From Gemmatimonadota bacterium (GTDB lineage Bacteria; Gemmatimonadota; Gemmatimonadetes; Gemmatimonadales; Gemmatimonadaceae): a stretch of DNA of 64,000 bases. This document shows positions 7,168 through 15,258 of the stretch, piece after piece. The translations under genes and the position numbers were made by a program. The notes under the pieces are model-generated. The model did not search any database and was not told the origin of the DNA. It saw nothing but the letters and a program-made list of their open reading frames with translations. Position 1 is the stretch's first letter. The number at the start of each line of letters is the position of its first letter. The stretch spans positions 1-64,000 of the forward strand of contig PMEM01000071.1 in NCBI GenBank assembly GCA_003155795.1, given 5' to 3'.

Positions 7168-8690
7168 CGTTACTGCCCGTGATGCTCGCGTCGAACGACG
7201 CGTCACATGTCGACGCAGCAAAGTCGGCTCGCAGTAACCGCGAGGCGGATTCGTCGAGCGCATCGGGTACATCCGCATTCGCGGCGACGCTCGCGAATGC
7301 CATGCACACCCCGATGGTGCCGAATGCACCCAAGAAACCGGAAGCCAATTCGGACCTCGATAGTCGTGGATCTGGAGCGACGGCCGGTGGCGGAATTGAT
7401 GCATCTGGCGGAAAACCAGCCTTCGCTGCAGCCGCGGAAGCGCGCGCAGCCGTGGCTACGATGCCGCCAGATAGCGCCAGTTCCGACCCGGACGCGCTCA
7501 ATCCAGACTTTCGGACACGGCTCGGACGTGTGATTACGAGAATGCACGACGAGTTCGGCAAGGACGTGCAACTGGTGGAAGGATTCCGGACACAGTCTCG
7601 CCAGGATTATCTGTACGATCAGGGGAGATCGCGGCCCGGTGACGTCGTAACATGGACCAAATCGAGCAAGCATACGCTTGGCCTGGCGGCGGACGTTACG
7701 ATCGACGGCTCCTACGCGGATGCGGCCGGATACAAACAGTTGGCACAGATCGCCGCACAGGAAGGCCTTCGTACGCTCGGATCCAAGGACCCGGGACACA
7801 TTGAACTCCCGACCCGCGGCGGCGCCGCCGCATGGGGACCGTCAAACGATGTGCTCAACATCGACGACAACGTTTCACGCGCCATCGGAATCGCTCTCGA
7901 TCAGAGTAGCTCGCAGAACATTGGTAGTACATCGGACGATGACAGCTCGAGCTTCAGCAATTTCAACGGACTCCTGAGTAGGGCGAGTCGCAGCGCTGGC
8001 ACGAGCGCGCCACCGATTCAGATGCCGATGATGTCTGGCGGCGGTGGCACGGGCTCGAGTTTCTCGCAGCGTAGCTTGGACGACTCGCACAAAGATTCGA
8101 CGAGGTTCAGCGACTCGGCCAAGGTAGCAAATGTCGCGACTGTTGCCAGTGTGGCCAGTGTGGCCAGTGTGGCCAGTGTGGCCCAAGTTGCTCACGTTGG
8201 CGGAGTGATGCAGGTGCACCAGCCTATACTCGGCGCGCCGGTGGCACCGACCCTTGTGGTCAGCGCGGGCAGCGAAGCGGCGGACAGGGTCGGTCGCATC
8301 CTGGACGCGCGAGACTCGGCACCCATGCAACCGCTGTCCCAGGTGACACTCAATATCGACAACGCGAGTGGCGCGGCAGACAAGGTAACTGTGCAACTAC
8401 GCGCTGGAACGGTTGACACCGCCATTTCAGTTGGAGATCCAAATCGCGCCGACAAAATGTCGTTACGAGTCGGCGAACTTCAGAATGCGCTTGAACAACA
8501 CGGATTGGATGCTACGGCGATTCGTGTGGCATCAACAGCAAGTAGCTCAGGGCCGGGATGGAACCCGCGCTCAGGAAGCGACCAGAGCGCCCAAAACGGG
8601 CGCCCTTCGCTCAATTACCGGGACAACCGACAGGACGCGGATGGAACCCGACAGCGCTCTCGTAGAGAGCAGCAGGGAGGAAAACAGTAA
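7164..8690 (+). CDS. fliK: Flagellar hook-length control protein FliK with an internal M15 peptidase domain
   Basis: 508 residues, GTG start overlapping the motE-like stop. Residues about 112-217 form a peptidase M15 (VanY/endolysin-like) domain. The zinc motif SKHTLGLAAD carries H170 and D177, and the third ligand H212 lies in DPGHIEL, so the catalytic set looks complete. Residues about 310-345 are a VA-x tripeptide repeat. The C-terminal region (about 390-460, VTLNIDNASGAADKVTVQLR and the following block) looks like the FliK substrate-specificity-switch domain. Position between motE-like and flgD supports FliK. There is no signal peptide, so export would be through the flagellar channel. 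The fusion is what I see; hydrolase activity in the periplasm is inference. Confidence 0.85.
   Translation: MTLLPVMLASNDASHVDAAKSARSNREADSSSASGTSAFAATLANAMHTPMVPNAPKKPEANSDLDSRGSGATAGGGIDASGGKPAFAAAAEARAAVATMPPDSASSDPDALNPDFRTRLGRVITRMHDEFGKDVQLVEGFRTQSRQDYLYDQGRSRPGDVVTWTKSSKHTLGLAADVTIDGSYADAAGYKQLAQIAAQEGLRTLGSKDPGHIELPTRGGAAAWGPSNDVLNIDDNVSRAIGIALDQSSSQNIGSTSDDDSSSFSNFNGLLSRASRSAGTSAPPIQMPMMSGGGGTGSSFSQRSLDDSHKDSTRFSDSAKVANVATVASVASVASVASVAQVAHVGGVMQVHQPILGAPVAPTLVVSAGSEAADRVGRILDARDSAPMQPLSQVTLNIDNASGAADKVTVQLRAGTVDTAISVGDPNRADKMSLRVGELQNALEQHGLDATAIRVASTASSSGPGWNPRSGSDQSAQNGRPSLNYRDNRQDADGTRQRSRREQQGGKQ
8145..8180 (+). repeat. Four perfect copies of a 9-bp repeat inside fliK
   Basis: GCCAGTGTG occurs four times without change at 8145-8153, 8154-8162, 8163-8171 and 8172-8180. 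Diverged copies lie on both sides. In frame it encodes VAN-VAT-VAS(x4)-VAQ-VAH, a tripeptide repeat. Perfect copies imply recent duplication or slippage. Gain or loss of a unit keeps the reading frame. Confidence 0.95.
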
Positions 8691-9028
8691 TGATTACCGC
8701 GCCTTACGGTGTTGCTCCGGCTCGATCCGTTGCCGCACCTGACCCCACTGCGGGGACGAGTTCAGATTCGAGTGCAGCAAGTAGTGCGATCACACAGGCT
8801 GCCGGCGGTGCGATGGGAGAGACTCAGTTTCTTCAATTGCTGGTCTCGCAGATGCAAAACCAGGATCCCATGAACCCGATGGACGGAAAGGATCTGGCTG
8901 CGCAGCTCGCACAATTCTCGAGTGTTGAGCAGTTGATGAACATCAACACGAAGCTCGACAACTTCACCGCACTTCTGACTCCGGCGGCTCCGACATCCGG
9001 AACCGCTTCATCCACCCAGGGCGCGTAA
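8690..9028 (+). CDS. flgD: Flagellar hook scaffold/assembly protein FlgD, minimal form
   Basis: FlgD caps the growing hook. This 112-residue protein contains the conserved N-terminal block, including MGETQFLQLLVSQMQNQDP, MNPMDGKDL and AQFSSVEQLMNIN. It then ends in an Ala/Thr/Ser tail. The C-terminal fibronectin/tudor-like domains found in enterobacterial FlgD (about 230 residues) are absent, as in several short FlgD proteins of other phyla. Its ATG overlaps the fliK stop by one base, and flgE follows after 40 bp. Confidence 0.9.
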   Translation: MITAPYGVAPARSVAAPDPTAGTSSDSSAASSAITQAAGGAMGETQFLQLLVSQMQNQDPMNPMDGKDLAAQLAQFSSVEQLMNINTKLDNFTALLTPAAPTSGTASSTQGA

Positions 9029-9068
9029 GCGCCTCAGGCCCGACCACAATTTTTCATCGGATTAACAC

Positions 9069-10409
9069 ATGGATCGCTCATTATTCTCAGCTGTCTCGGG
9101 GCTTCGGAACAACCAGACCCGAATGGATGTTATCGGAAATAACATCGCGAACGTGAACACGACGGCATTCAAGGCAAGCCGCGCCAATTTCACAGAGAGC
9201 TTCTCACAAGTTCTCTCCGGCGCTACACGCCCCGGCCCTACCACCGGCGGTATCAACGCGATGGCCGTCGGACTGGGTTCTCAGCTCAGCAGTATCGATA
9301 CCGTCTTCACACAGGGTAACCGAGAGACCACCGGCATCACGACCAATCTCGCCGTACAGGGCAACTCGTTCTTTGTCGTGTCGAACGGCAGCCAGAACCT
9401 GTACACGCGGGATGGAAATTTCAAATGGGATTCCAACGGCACGCTTGTCGCCGGCAACGGCGCAATCGTTCAGGGATTGATGGCCAAGAACGGAGTGCTG
9501 GGCGGTGCGCTTACCGGGATCTCGGTGCCGATCGGGCAAACGACTCCAGCCGCTGCGACTTCCAGGGCGTCACTCGCGGGTAACTTCAACTCTGAAGCTA
9601 CACCGATCGTTGCAGTGGACCCGGCCAATCCCACCGCAGCTGAGTTGGCTGACCCGACGAACGCAGGGTCGGTTGTCCAAACGACACTGGGCGTGTTTGA
9701 CTCGCTGGGATCGAAACATGATTTGACAGTGGTGGCCTGGAAGACAGGGACGAACCAGTGGGATGTGAAGATCGACCCGACCAGCCTCAACTACGACTCC
9801 ACAAAGCCGTATACGTTCGGCCCGGGTGCGCAGTCGTCACCCGCGGGTGCTACCACGCCTTGGCAGATCACGTTCAACCCAGACGGTACAGTCGACGCCA
9901 CCAACTCCAATCTGCCGAATGTTTCGTTTACGCCGATCGGCGGCGGAGCGCCGGTCGCGCTCAAGCTTGATCCAGGGACCGGATCAACTGGAGTTACTTC
10001 GCTAGCCGCAGGGAACTCGGCCGTATTGCGCGACCAGAATGGCTACGCGTCCGGCGTGCTGCAGGCGACATCGATTGGCCAGGACGGAGTCATCACTGGC
10101 TCATTCTCCAATGGGACAAACCAGACCCTGGGCCAGATTGCACTCGCGGACTTCAACAATCCCGAGGGACTCGACCAGGCGTCGGACAGCATGTACACTG
10201 TGTCTGCCAATTCCGGAACGCCGCTAATCGGCTACTCCGGCAAGGACACGACGTCTACAATCGCGAGCGGCGCTCTGGAGATGTCGAACGTGGATCTGGC
10301 GCAGGAGTTCACGGACATGATCATCACTCAACGTGGCTTTGAAGCGAACGGCAAGATGATTACGACGAGTGATCAGATGCTTCAGACCCTCATCAACATG
10401 CGGCAGTAA
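9069..10409 (+). CDS. flgE: Flagellar hook protein FlgE
   Basis: Hook subunit of 446 residues. The N-terminal axial-protein motif (SAVSGLRNNQTRMDVIGNNI) is followed by the ANVNTTAFKASRANF stretch. The C-terminal heptad region is present (SNVDLAQEFTDMIITQRGFE, then ANGKMITTSDQMLQTLINM). The middle is Thr/Asn/Gly-rich and variable, as expected for surface domains. It is the last gene of the first block and is followed by a strong intrinsic terminator. Confidence 0.96.
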   Translation: MDRSLFSAVSGLRNNQTRMDVIGNNIANVNTTAFKASRANFTESFSQVLSGATRPGPTTGGINAMAVGLGSQLSSIDTVFTQGNRETTGITTNLAVQGNSFFVVSNGSQNLYTRDGNFKWDSNGTLVAGNGAIVQGLMAKNGVLGGALTGISVPIGQTTPAAATSRASLAGNFNSEATPIVAVDPANPTAAELADPTNAGSVVQTTLGVFDSLGSKHDLTVVAWKTGTNQWDVKIDPTSLNYDSTKPYTFGPGAQSSPAGATTPWQITFNPDGTVDATNSNLPNVSFTPIGGGAPVALKLDPGTGSTGVTSLAAGNSAVLRDQNGYASGVLQATSIGQDGVITGSFSNGTNQTLGQIALADFNNPEGLDQASDSMYTVSANSGTPLIGYSGKDTTSTIASGALEMSNVDLAQEFTDMIITQRGFEANGKMITTSDQMLQTLINMRQ

Positions 10410-10457
10410 CGCAGTAACGCGTCTACTATGGTATAGCTGACGCGGCAAAAATGGCCG

Positions 10458-10497
10458 AGGGCAGCCCGGAAGAAATTGCCGGGCTGCCCTTTTTTGT
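10458..10497 (+). terminator. Rho-independent terminator after flgE
   Basis: A perfect 12-bp stem (AGGGCAGCCCGG at 10458-10469 with CCGGGCTGCCCT at 10479-10490), a 9-base loop and a T-tract from 10490. It separates the flgB-flgE block from the fliL block. Confidence 0.93.
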
Positions 10498-10668
10498 CCA
10501 TGGGCGAGATATCTACTGCCAAGACATTGTCTTGCGCTAAACCCTTATGCACCAATTACTTATGATGTAGGACGATCGCTCGGCAAATGGGTTTTAATCG
10601 TGGTATGTCACCTGCCTTTACCGGAGGCGAGAAGTAGCCATTGGAACCATTTTGCTAGGGCGATACGC

Positions 10669-11205
10669 ATGGCTGAAGAAAAGACGGAAGAGCCAGCAAC
10701 ACCGACGGAGCCAGCGCCAAAAGGCGGGATCGCGAAGATGATGCCGTTACTTGGTGGCGTTGTCGGCGGCCTGGCGTTGGGAGCCATTCTGGGCTTTACG
10801 GTGCTCGGACCCAAGCTGGCGCATAAGACAGCGGCGGCGGCGCCGGCCGATAGTGCCAAGGCCGGCGCGAAGTCGGGCGCCGAGGCCAAGAAGGGAGAAA
10901 CTGCCCCGTCGATCTACCAGTTGGACAATCTCGTGATGAACCCGGCGGCGTCGGGCGGAGCGCATTTCCTCCTGATGTCGGTTGCCCTCCAAGTGAAGGA
11001 CGCTGGCACACTCGAGACAATCAAGGGGCGCGATGCTGAGCTGCGCGATTCAATCCTTCGGCTCTGCTCGAGCAAGACCATTGACCAGATAACGGCCTCG
11101 AACGCGCGCGACACTTTGAGCGTCGATTTGCTCGCGGTGTTGGACAAGATGTTCGGCAAAGGAACGGTCTCCAAGATTTACTTCCCACAATTCGTGATCC
11201 AGTGA
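10669..11205 (+). CDS. fliL: Flagellar basal-body-associated protein FliL
   Basis: FliL is a single-span inner-membrane protein that surrounds the stator and increases torque. The ATG at 10669, preceded by CTAGGG, gives 178 residues: a charged cytoplasmic start, a membrane segment at about residues 24-46, an Ala/Lys linker, and the FliL domain (YQLDNLVMNPAASGGAHFLL, then LRDSILRLCSSKTIDQI). The upstream in-frame ATG at 10600 adds 23 unlikely residues. It begins the second block, and the region 10498-10668 should hold its promoter, though I could not identify one. Confidence 0.92.
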   Translation: MAEEKTEEPATPTEPAPKGGIAKMMPLLGGVVGGLALGAILGFTVLGPKLAHKTAAAAPADSAKAGAKSGAEAKKGETAPSIYQLDNLVMNPAASGGAHFLLMSVALQVKDAGTLETIKGRDAELRDSILRLCSSKTIDQITASNARDTLSVDLLAVLDKMFGKGTVSKIYFPQFVIQ

Positions 11206-12290
11206 GCACTGATGTCCGCCCGATGGCATCGGGCACGCTATCGCAGAGTGAGATCGACCGCCTGCTGGGCGGCTCGAGCAACTTCCAATTTGCCGGCGCC
11301 GTCGAGGAATCTCCGGTGCAGATGTACGACTTCCGGCGCCCTCACCGTGTATCGAAGGAACGACTTCGCACACTCGAAGCGATCTATGAACGACTCGTCA
11401 AGTCACTTGAGAGCTGGGTCATCGGACGCGTGCGTGGACAGATTGAAATGCGCCTTCAGGGTGTGGAGCAGTTTTCGTTTGGCGAATTCACACTATCACT
11501 TCCGACGCCCTGCGCCTCATTCATCTGCGACATCAACGATTCTGGTGGCCAACTCGGCATCGTAGATATCGGCGAGGACTTCGCGTTCTTTCTCATAGAC
11601 CGCCTTTTCGGTGGTAGCGGGCGCCAGCTTTCGATGTCGCGTCCGCTGACCCGTGTAGAGCGGATGGCTCTCCGTGGCCTCGTCGAGAAAGTGAACTCTT
11701 TGCTCGCCGAGTGCTGGTCGGACTACATCAAGATGTCGCTCGACATCAGTTCGTTCGAATCGTTCCCGGACATCCTGCTTCAGAGCGCGAATCGTGACGA
11801 TCCAGTTCTCGTCGCAAACATTGAAGTCGTTGCTGGTGATGTCAGCACCCTGATGCTGGTGTGTCTACCGTTTGCAGTACTGGACAAGTTCTTTACCAAC
11901 ACGGGGCCCCGCAGCGTGGCTAACGCCACAGGCTCGGAGCACGAACGGGCTGTGAGCCGTGCACTTGCTGAATCCTCGCTTCGTGCAACTCGCGTGGACG
12001 TATCTGCCCGTCTTCCTGAATTTCGCATGTCCCTGCGTGATCTCGCGTCGCTATCACATGGCGGTGTGATCACCACAGGATTACCGAGCAACAGCCCGAT
12101 CAGAGTTATGGTAGGCGACCAGGAGCGGTTTGCTGGTACCGCCGGCCGCGTAGGCCACAAGCTGTCAATTCGCCTCGAAGGTGCGCTTGCCGAGGCAGGG
12201 GAAGTAAAGAGTCCTTCTCCAATTGTTCCCCAGTTCGATGCTTCGGCAATCGCCGCAGCAATACAATCTCAACCGATCACCGCCGAATAA
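11202..12290 (+). CDS. fliM: Flagellar motor switch protein FliM
   Basis: FliM forms the middle of the C-ring and binds CheY-P. It has 362 residues with a GTG start overlapping the fliL stop by 4 bp. The CheY-binding peptide is visible at about residues 13-23 (LSQSEIDRLLG). It is followed by the CheC-like middle domain (DFRRPHRVSKERLRTLEAIY, VEQFSFGEFTLSLPTP) and a C-terminal SpoA domain with KLSIRLEG. An intact CheY-binding peptide implies that a CheY exists elsewhere in the genome. Confidence 0.96.
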   Translation: MSTDVRPMASGTLSQSEIDRLLGGSSNFQFAGAVEESPVQMYDFRRPHRVSKERLRTLEAIYERLVKSLESWVIGRVRGQIEMRLQGVEQFSFGEFTLSLPTPCASFICDINDSGGQLGIVDIGEDFAFFLIDRLFGGSGRQLSMSRPLTRVERMALRGLVEKVNSLLAECWSDYIKMSLDISSFESFPDILLQSANRDDPVLVANIEVVAGDVSTLMLVCLPFAVLDKFFTNTGPRSVANATGSEHERAVSRALAESSLRATRVDVSARLPEFRMSLRDLASLSHGGVITTGLPSNSPIRVMVGDQERFAGTAGRVGHKLSIRLEGALAEAGEVKSPSPIVPQFDASAIAAAIQSQPITAE

Positions 12291-12291
12291 C

Positions 12292-12639
12292 ATGGACCAG
12301 AATGTGAACGCCGCCACAGGCGCTGATGCTATCAGCTCTCCCGAACCCGGATTCGCGGCTGATATCACCAGCAGCGAAGTACCGATCTCGATGCTGCTCG
12401 ATCTCTCGTTGCCAATCTCAATCGAGCTTGGACGTACATCGATGACCGTTCAGGACATTCTCCGACTCGGCCGCGGATCTGTGATTCAGCTGGATCGGCT
12501 CGCGGGTGAACCAATCGACGTTTACGTCGGCAACAGACGGTTCGCGGAAGGCGAGGTTGTGCTTCTCGGTGAAACGTTCGGGGTTCGCGTTACGAGAATT
12601 CTGCCGCGGGCAAATGCGGTGGAGGAGATCGCAGCGTGA
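12292..12639 (+). CDS. fliN: Flagellar motor switch protein FliN
   Basis: C-ring protein and export-ATPase docking platform. The ATG at 12292 gives 115 residues; the longer frame starts inside fliM. After about 45 variable residues comes the SpoA domain, with LDLSLPISIELGRTSMTVQD, the GSVIQLDRLAGEPIDVYV block and EGEVVLLGETFGVRVTRIL. It overlaps fliO by 4 bp. Confidence 0.96.
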   Translation: MDQNVNAATGADAISSPEPGFAADITSSEVPISMLLDLSLPISIELGRTSMTVQDILRLGRGSVIQLDRLAGEPIDVYVGNRRFAEGEVVLLGETFGVRVTRILPRANAVEEIAA

Positions 12640-13130
12640 CCGCTTCTTCGTTCCTGATGGTGATGGCGATGCTGGCAATCGTACTCGGGGCAATGGGAGT
12701 CGCTTTGCGCGTCCTTCGTCGCTACTCGATGTCTGGTTCTGCTGGCAAGGGAAGCGTCAAGATGGAGATCATTCAACGTCTCACGCTTGGCCAACGCCAG
12801 GGGCTCGCTGTTGTGCGCATTGGTACGCGTATACTCGCCGTGTCGATGGGTGACGGCGGTGTGCATCAAGTCGCCGAGCTGAGCGACGTAGACATTAGCG
12901 GAATTGCAGGCGATGCTGGAGTGGTCGCCGCTACGCCGGTACATGCGATTGCAAACGGCATTCGCAAGCTCGTTCTCGTGGGCAGCAAGAACGAGCCAGG
13001 ACAGATCATCGATACAGCAACGTCGGCGCGCGGGATAAAAAAGGATGCGAAGCGGATCTCCTATGTTGCACCGCTGGAAGACTTCCAGGCTGTGTTGAGC
13101 ATGGCGATGGCCGGCGGAGCGCACGCGTGA
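12636..13130 (+). CDS. fliO: Flagellar biosynthetic protein FliO
   Basis: FliO assists assembly of the FliP ring of the export gate. 164 residues, GTG start, one N-terminal membrane segment (about residues 6-26), then a short cytoplasmic domain containing MEIIQRLTLGQRQGLAVVRI and a GGVHQVAEL stretch. FliO is poorly conserved; position between fliN and fliP supports the call. Confidence 0.88.
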   Translation: MTASSFLMVMAMLAIVLGAMGVALRVLRRYSMSGSAGKGSVKMEIIQRLTLGQRQGLAVVRIGTRILAVSMGDGGVHQVAELSDVDISGIAGDAGVVAATPVHAIANGIRKLVLVGSKNEPGQIIDTATSARGIKKDAKRISYVAPLEDFQAVLSMAMAGGAHA

Positions 13131-14188
13131 AGCTTCGAAGTGCCGCAATTGGATTGCTCGCCGGATCGCTGCTTGCGCCCGCCTGCGTGATACTGCTTGC
13201 ACAGCAGGCAGCAGTGCAGACGGCGGCCCCGCCAACCAGTGGTATTGCGAATACCCTGCAGGGTGCGGCGAATTCGACGAATGTCACGGCACCGACTGCG
13301 GCACCGCTGCTCCCGAATGGTATTCCGCAGGTACCGCAGATAACTGCGCCGGCGTCGAGGCGTGGTGCAACCGGCGGCGCGAACGCGGCGCGGCCAGCGA
13401 ACCCCGGACGTCAACCCGCAGCGCCTGCTGGCCTGCGGGCTGCGAGTGCGCCGACCGAATCCGCACCCGTAGCACAAAATGCGGGTGCAGACGCGATGCT
13501 GACCAAGCTCGCTCCACAAATGGATCTCCGTGTTGGCGGCAAGGACGCAGGCGGCCTCCGGCTGAGCGGAACAGTTGGCATAGTCGTGATGATGGGCCTG
13601 CTCACGCTGCTGCCCACACTGGTCCTGCTCATGACAGGATTCACTCGAATCCTGATTGTGCTCAACTTCCTGCGCCAGGCGCTTGGGACACAGAATGCCC
13701 CACCTGCGCAATTGGTGGCGGCATTGTCGCTAATCCTCACTGGTTTCGTCATGGCACCGACGCTCACAAAGGTCAATGAAACCGCGCTGCAGCCGTGGAT
13801 GAACGGCACAATGGATCAGGCTGAGATGATGAAAACGGCCGTCGTACCATTCCGTGATTTCATGCTCAAGCACACCAGGGATCACGACCTCCAGGTGTTC
13901 ATCGACATGAGTCCTGGAGTCGCGCCGCAGAACGAAGATCAGATTCCGCTCGTCACGCTCGTTTCAGCCTTCGCTACAAGCGAGCTGCGCACCGCGTTCC
14001 AGATCGGGTTCGCTCTATTCCTGCCGTTCATCATCATCGATATCGTCGTCTCCAGTGTGTTGATGAGCATGGGCATGTTCATGCTCCCTCCTGCGATGAT
14101 ATCGCTTCCGTTCAAACTGCTGCTCTTTGTTCTCGTGGACGGCTGGACTCTTGTTGTGCAATCCCTCGTTACCAGCTTCCGAGTCTAG
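13127..14188 (+). CDS. fliP: Flagellar export gate protein FliP, with long N-terminal extension
   Basis: FliP is the main component of the FliPQR export channel. The core from about residue 146 is canonical (TGFTRILIVLNFLRQALGTQ, then PAQLVAALSLILTGFVM and LVTLVSAFATSELRTAFQIG). The protein has 353 residues against about 245 normally. The extra length is a signal-peptide-like start (about residues 1-27) followed by roughly 100 residues rich in Ala, Pro and Thr that would lie in the periplasm. GTG start, overlapping fliO by 4 bp. Confidence 0.95.
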   Translation: MKLRSAAIGLLAGSLLAPACVILLAQQAAVQTAAPPTSGIANTLQGAANSTNVTAPTAAPLLPNGIPQVPQITAPASRRGATGGANAARPANPGRQPAAPAGLRAASAPTESAPVAQNAGADAMLTKLAPQMDLRVGGKDAGGLRLSGTVGIVVMMGLLTLLPTLVLLMTGFTRILIVLNFLRQALGTQNAPPAQLVAALSLILTGFVMAPTLTKVNETALQPWMNGTMDQAEMMKTAVVPFRDFMLKHTRDHDLQVFIDMSPGVAPQNEDQIPLVTLVSAFATSELRTAFQIGFALFLPFIIIDIVVSSVLMSMGMFMLPPAMISLPFKLLLFVLVDGWTLVVQSLVTSFRV

Positions 14189-14191
14189 ACA

Positions 14192-14461
14192 ATGTCACAC
14201 GCTCTGGTCGTAGATCTCGCGCGCAACATGATCATGACGGCACTCCTTATTGCCGCGCCGATGCTGGTTGTCGCGCTGGCAGTAGGCCTCGTCGTATCGA
14301 TCATTCAGGCGGTAACGCAGATCCAGGAACAGACGCTTTCGTTTGTACCCAAACTCGTCGCCGTAGCCGTGACGTTCATTATCGCATTGCCGTGGATCAT
14401 TCAGATCATGGTGAGATACACGAGCGAGTTGTTCCGGTCACTGCCGTCCATGATTTCGTGA
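14192..14461 (+). CDS. fliQ: Flagellar export gate protein FliQ
   Basis: 89 residues with two membrane hairpins and the conserved IQAVTQIQEQTLSFVPKL loop. FliQ wraps the FliPR channel. It starts 3 bp after fliP and overlaps fliR by 4 bp (GTGA). Confidence 0.96.
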   Translation: MSHALVVDLARNMIMTALLIAAPMLVVALAVGLVVSIIQAVTQIQEQTLSFVPKLVAVAVTFIIALPWIIQIMVRYTSELFRSLPSMIS

Positions 14462-15255
14462 CCGACGTCCGCCCCTTTGACGTGTTCGCGCCGGGATCCG
14501 GCACGGTTGCCGTTCTGGTCGCATTGCGACTGACGGGCCTGATGCTCATCGCGCCCGTATTCTCGGCCGCGACGGTGCCTGTCAAATGGCGGACCGCGCT
14601 GCTGATCCTGCTTACGATCGTCGTTCAGCCGATCGCATACGCAACAATGACGGTTATACCGGAAATCACCCCGGCGTCCGCGATTGGCGAGCTGATTGTC
14701 GGCTTCGGCATCGGACTCGGCGCTGCACTGCTGGTGGGTGCAGCTCAGTCTGCAGGCGAACTGCTCGCGATTCAGATCGGGCTGTCCGGCGCGTCTCTGC
14801 TTGATCCTCTCACCAAACAGTCATCGCCGGTCCTGGCGAATTTTCTATCGCTCTTCGCGATAACGATTCTGCTCTCCCTGAACGTGCATCTCGGGATGAT
14901 CGAAGCGCTCGCCGACAGCCTGCGTGTCGTCCCCGTGGGCAGCTCGATGGATCTCAATGCCGGGCTTGCAAACCTCATCTCGCTCGGCGGAACTCTATTT
15001 CTTGTAGGACTCCGGTTCGCTGCACCAGTGATTGCCACTGTTATGGTCGGAAATGCGGCACTCGCGGTACTGAGTCGCGCGACTCCACAGCTCAACATAC
15101 TCTCTGTAGCCTTTCCGCTACAGATCGGCCTCGGTCTTTTTGCGCTGGGCATAGCGCTTCCATACATCGCCAATACGCTTGGCAACTGGCCCACTGCCTA
15201 CGATCAGCAGCTCACAACATTCTTCGCGGCACTCGCGCCTGGGGGAATGCACTGA
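14458..15255 (+). CDS. fliR: Flagellar export gate protein FliR
   Basis: Integral membrane protein completing the export channel and contacting FlhB. The GTG at 14458, which overlaps the fliQ stop, gives 265 residues starting TDVRPFDVFAPGSG. An earlier ATG at 14392 lies inside fliQ. Several membrane helices are visible, and GFGIGLGAALLVGAAQSAGE matches the family signature. Confidence 0.95.
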   Translation: MTDVRPFDVFAPGSGTVAVLVALRLTGLMLIAPVFSAATVPVKWRTALLILLTIVVQPIAYATMTVIPEITPASAIGELIVGFGIGLGAALLVGAAQSAGELLAIQIGLSGASLLDPLTKQSSPVLANFLSLFAITILLSLNVHLGMIEALADSLRVVPVGSSMDLNAGLANLISLGGTLFLVGLRFAAPVIATVMVGNAALAVLSRATPQLNILSVAFPLQIGLGLFALGIALPYIANTLGNWPTAYDQQLTTFFAALAPGGMH

Positions 15256-15258
15256 GCC

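Noticed and set aside
7497-7815. Prophage endolysin gene
   Set aside because: The M15 domain lies in frame within FliK, between motE-like and flgD, with no phage genes nearby.
8101-8200. CRISPR-like repeat array
   Set aside because: The 9-bp units are contiguous, without spacers, and encode an in-frame tripeptide repeat in FliK.
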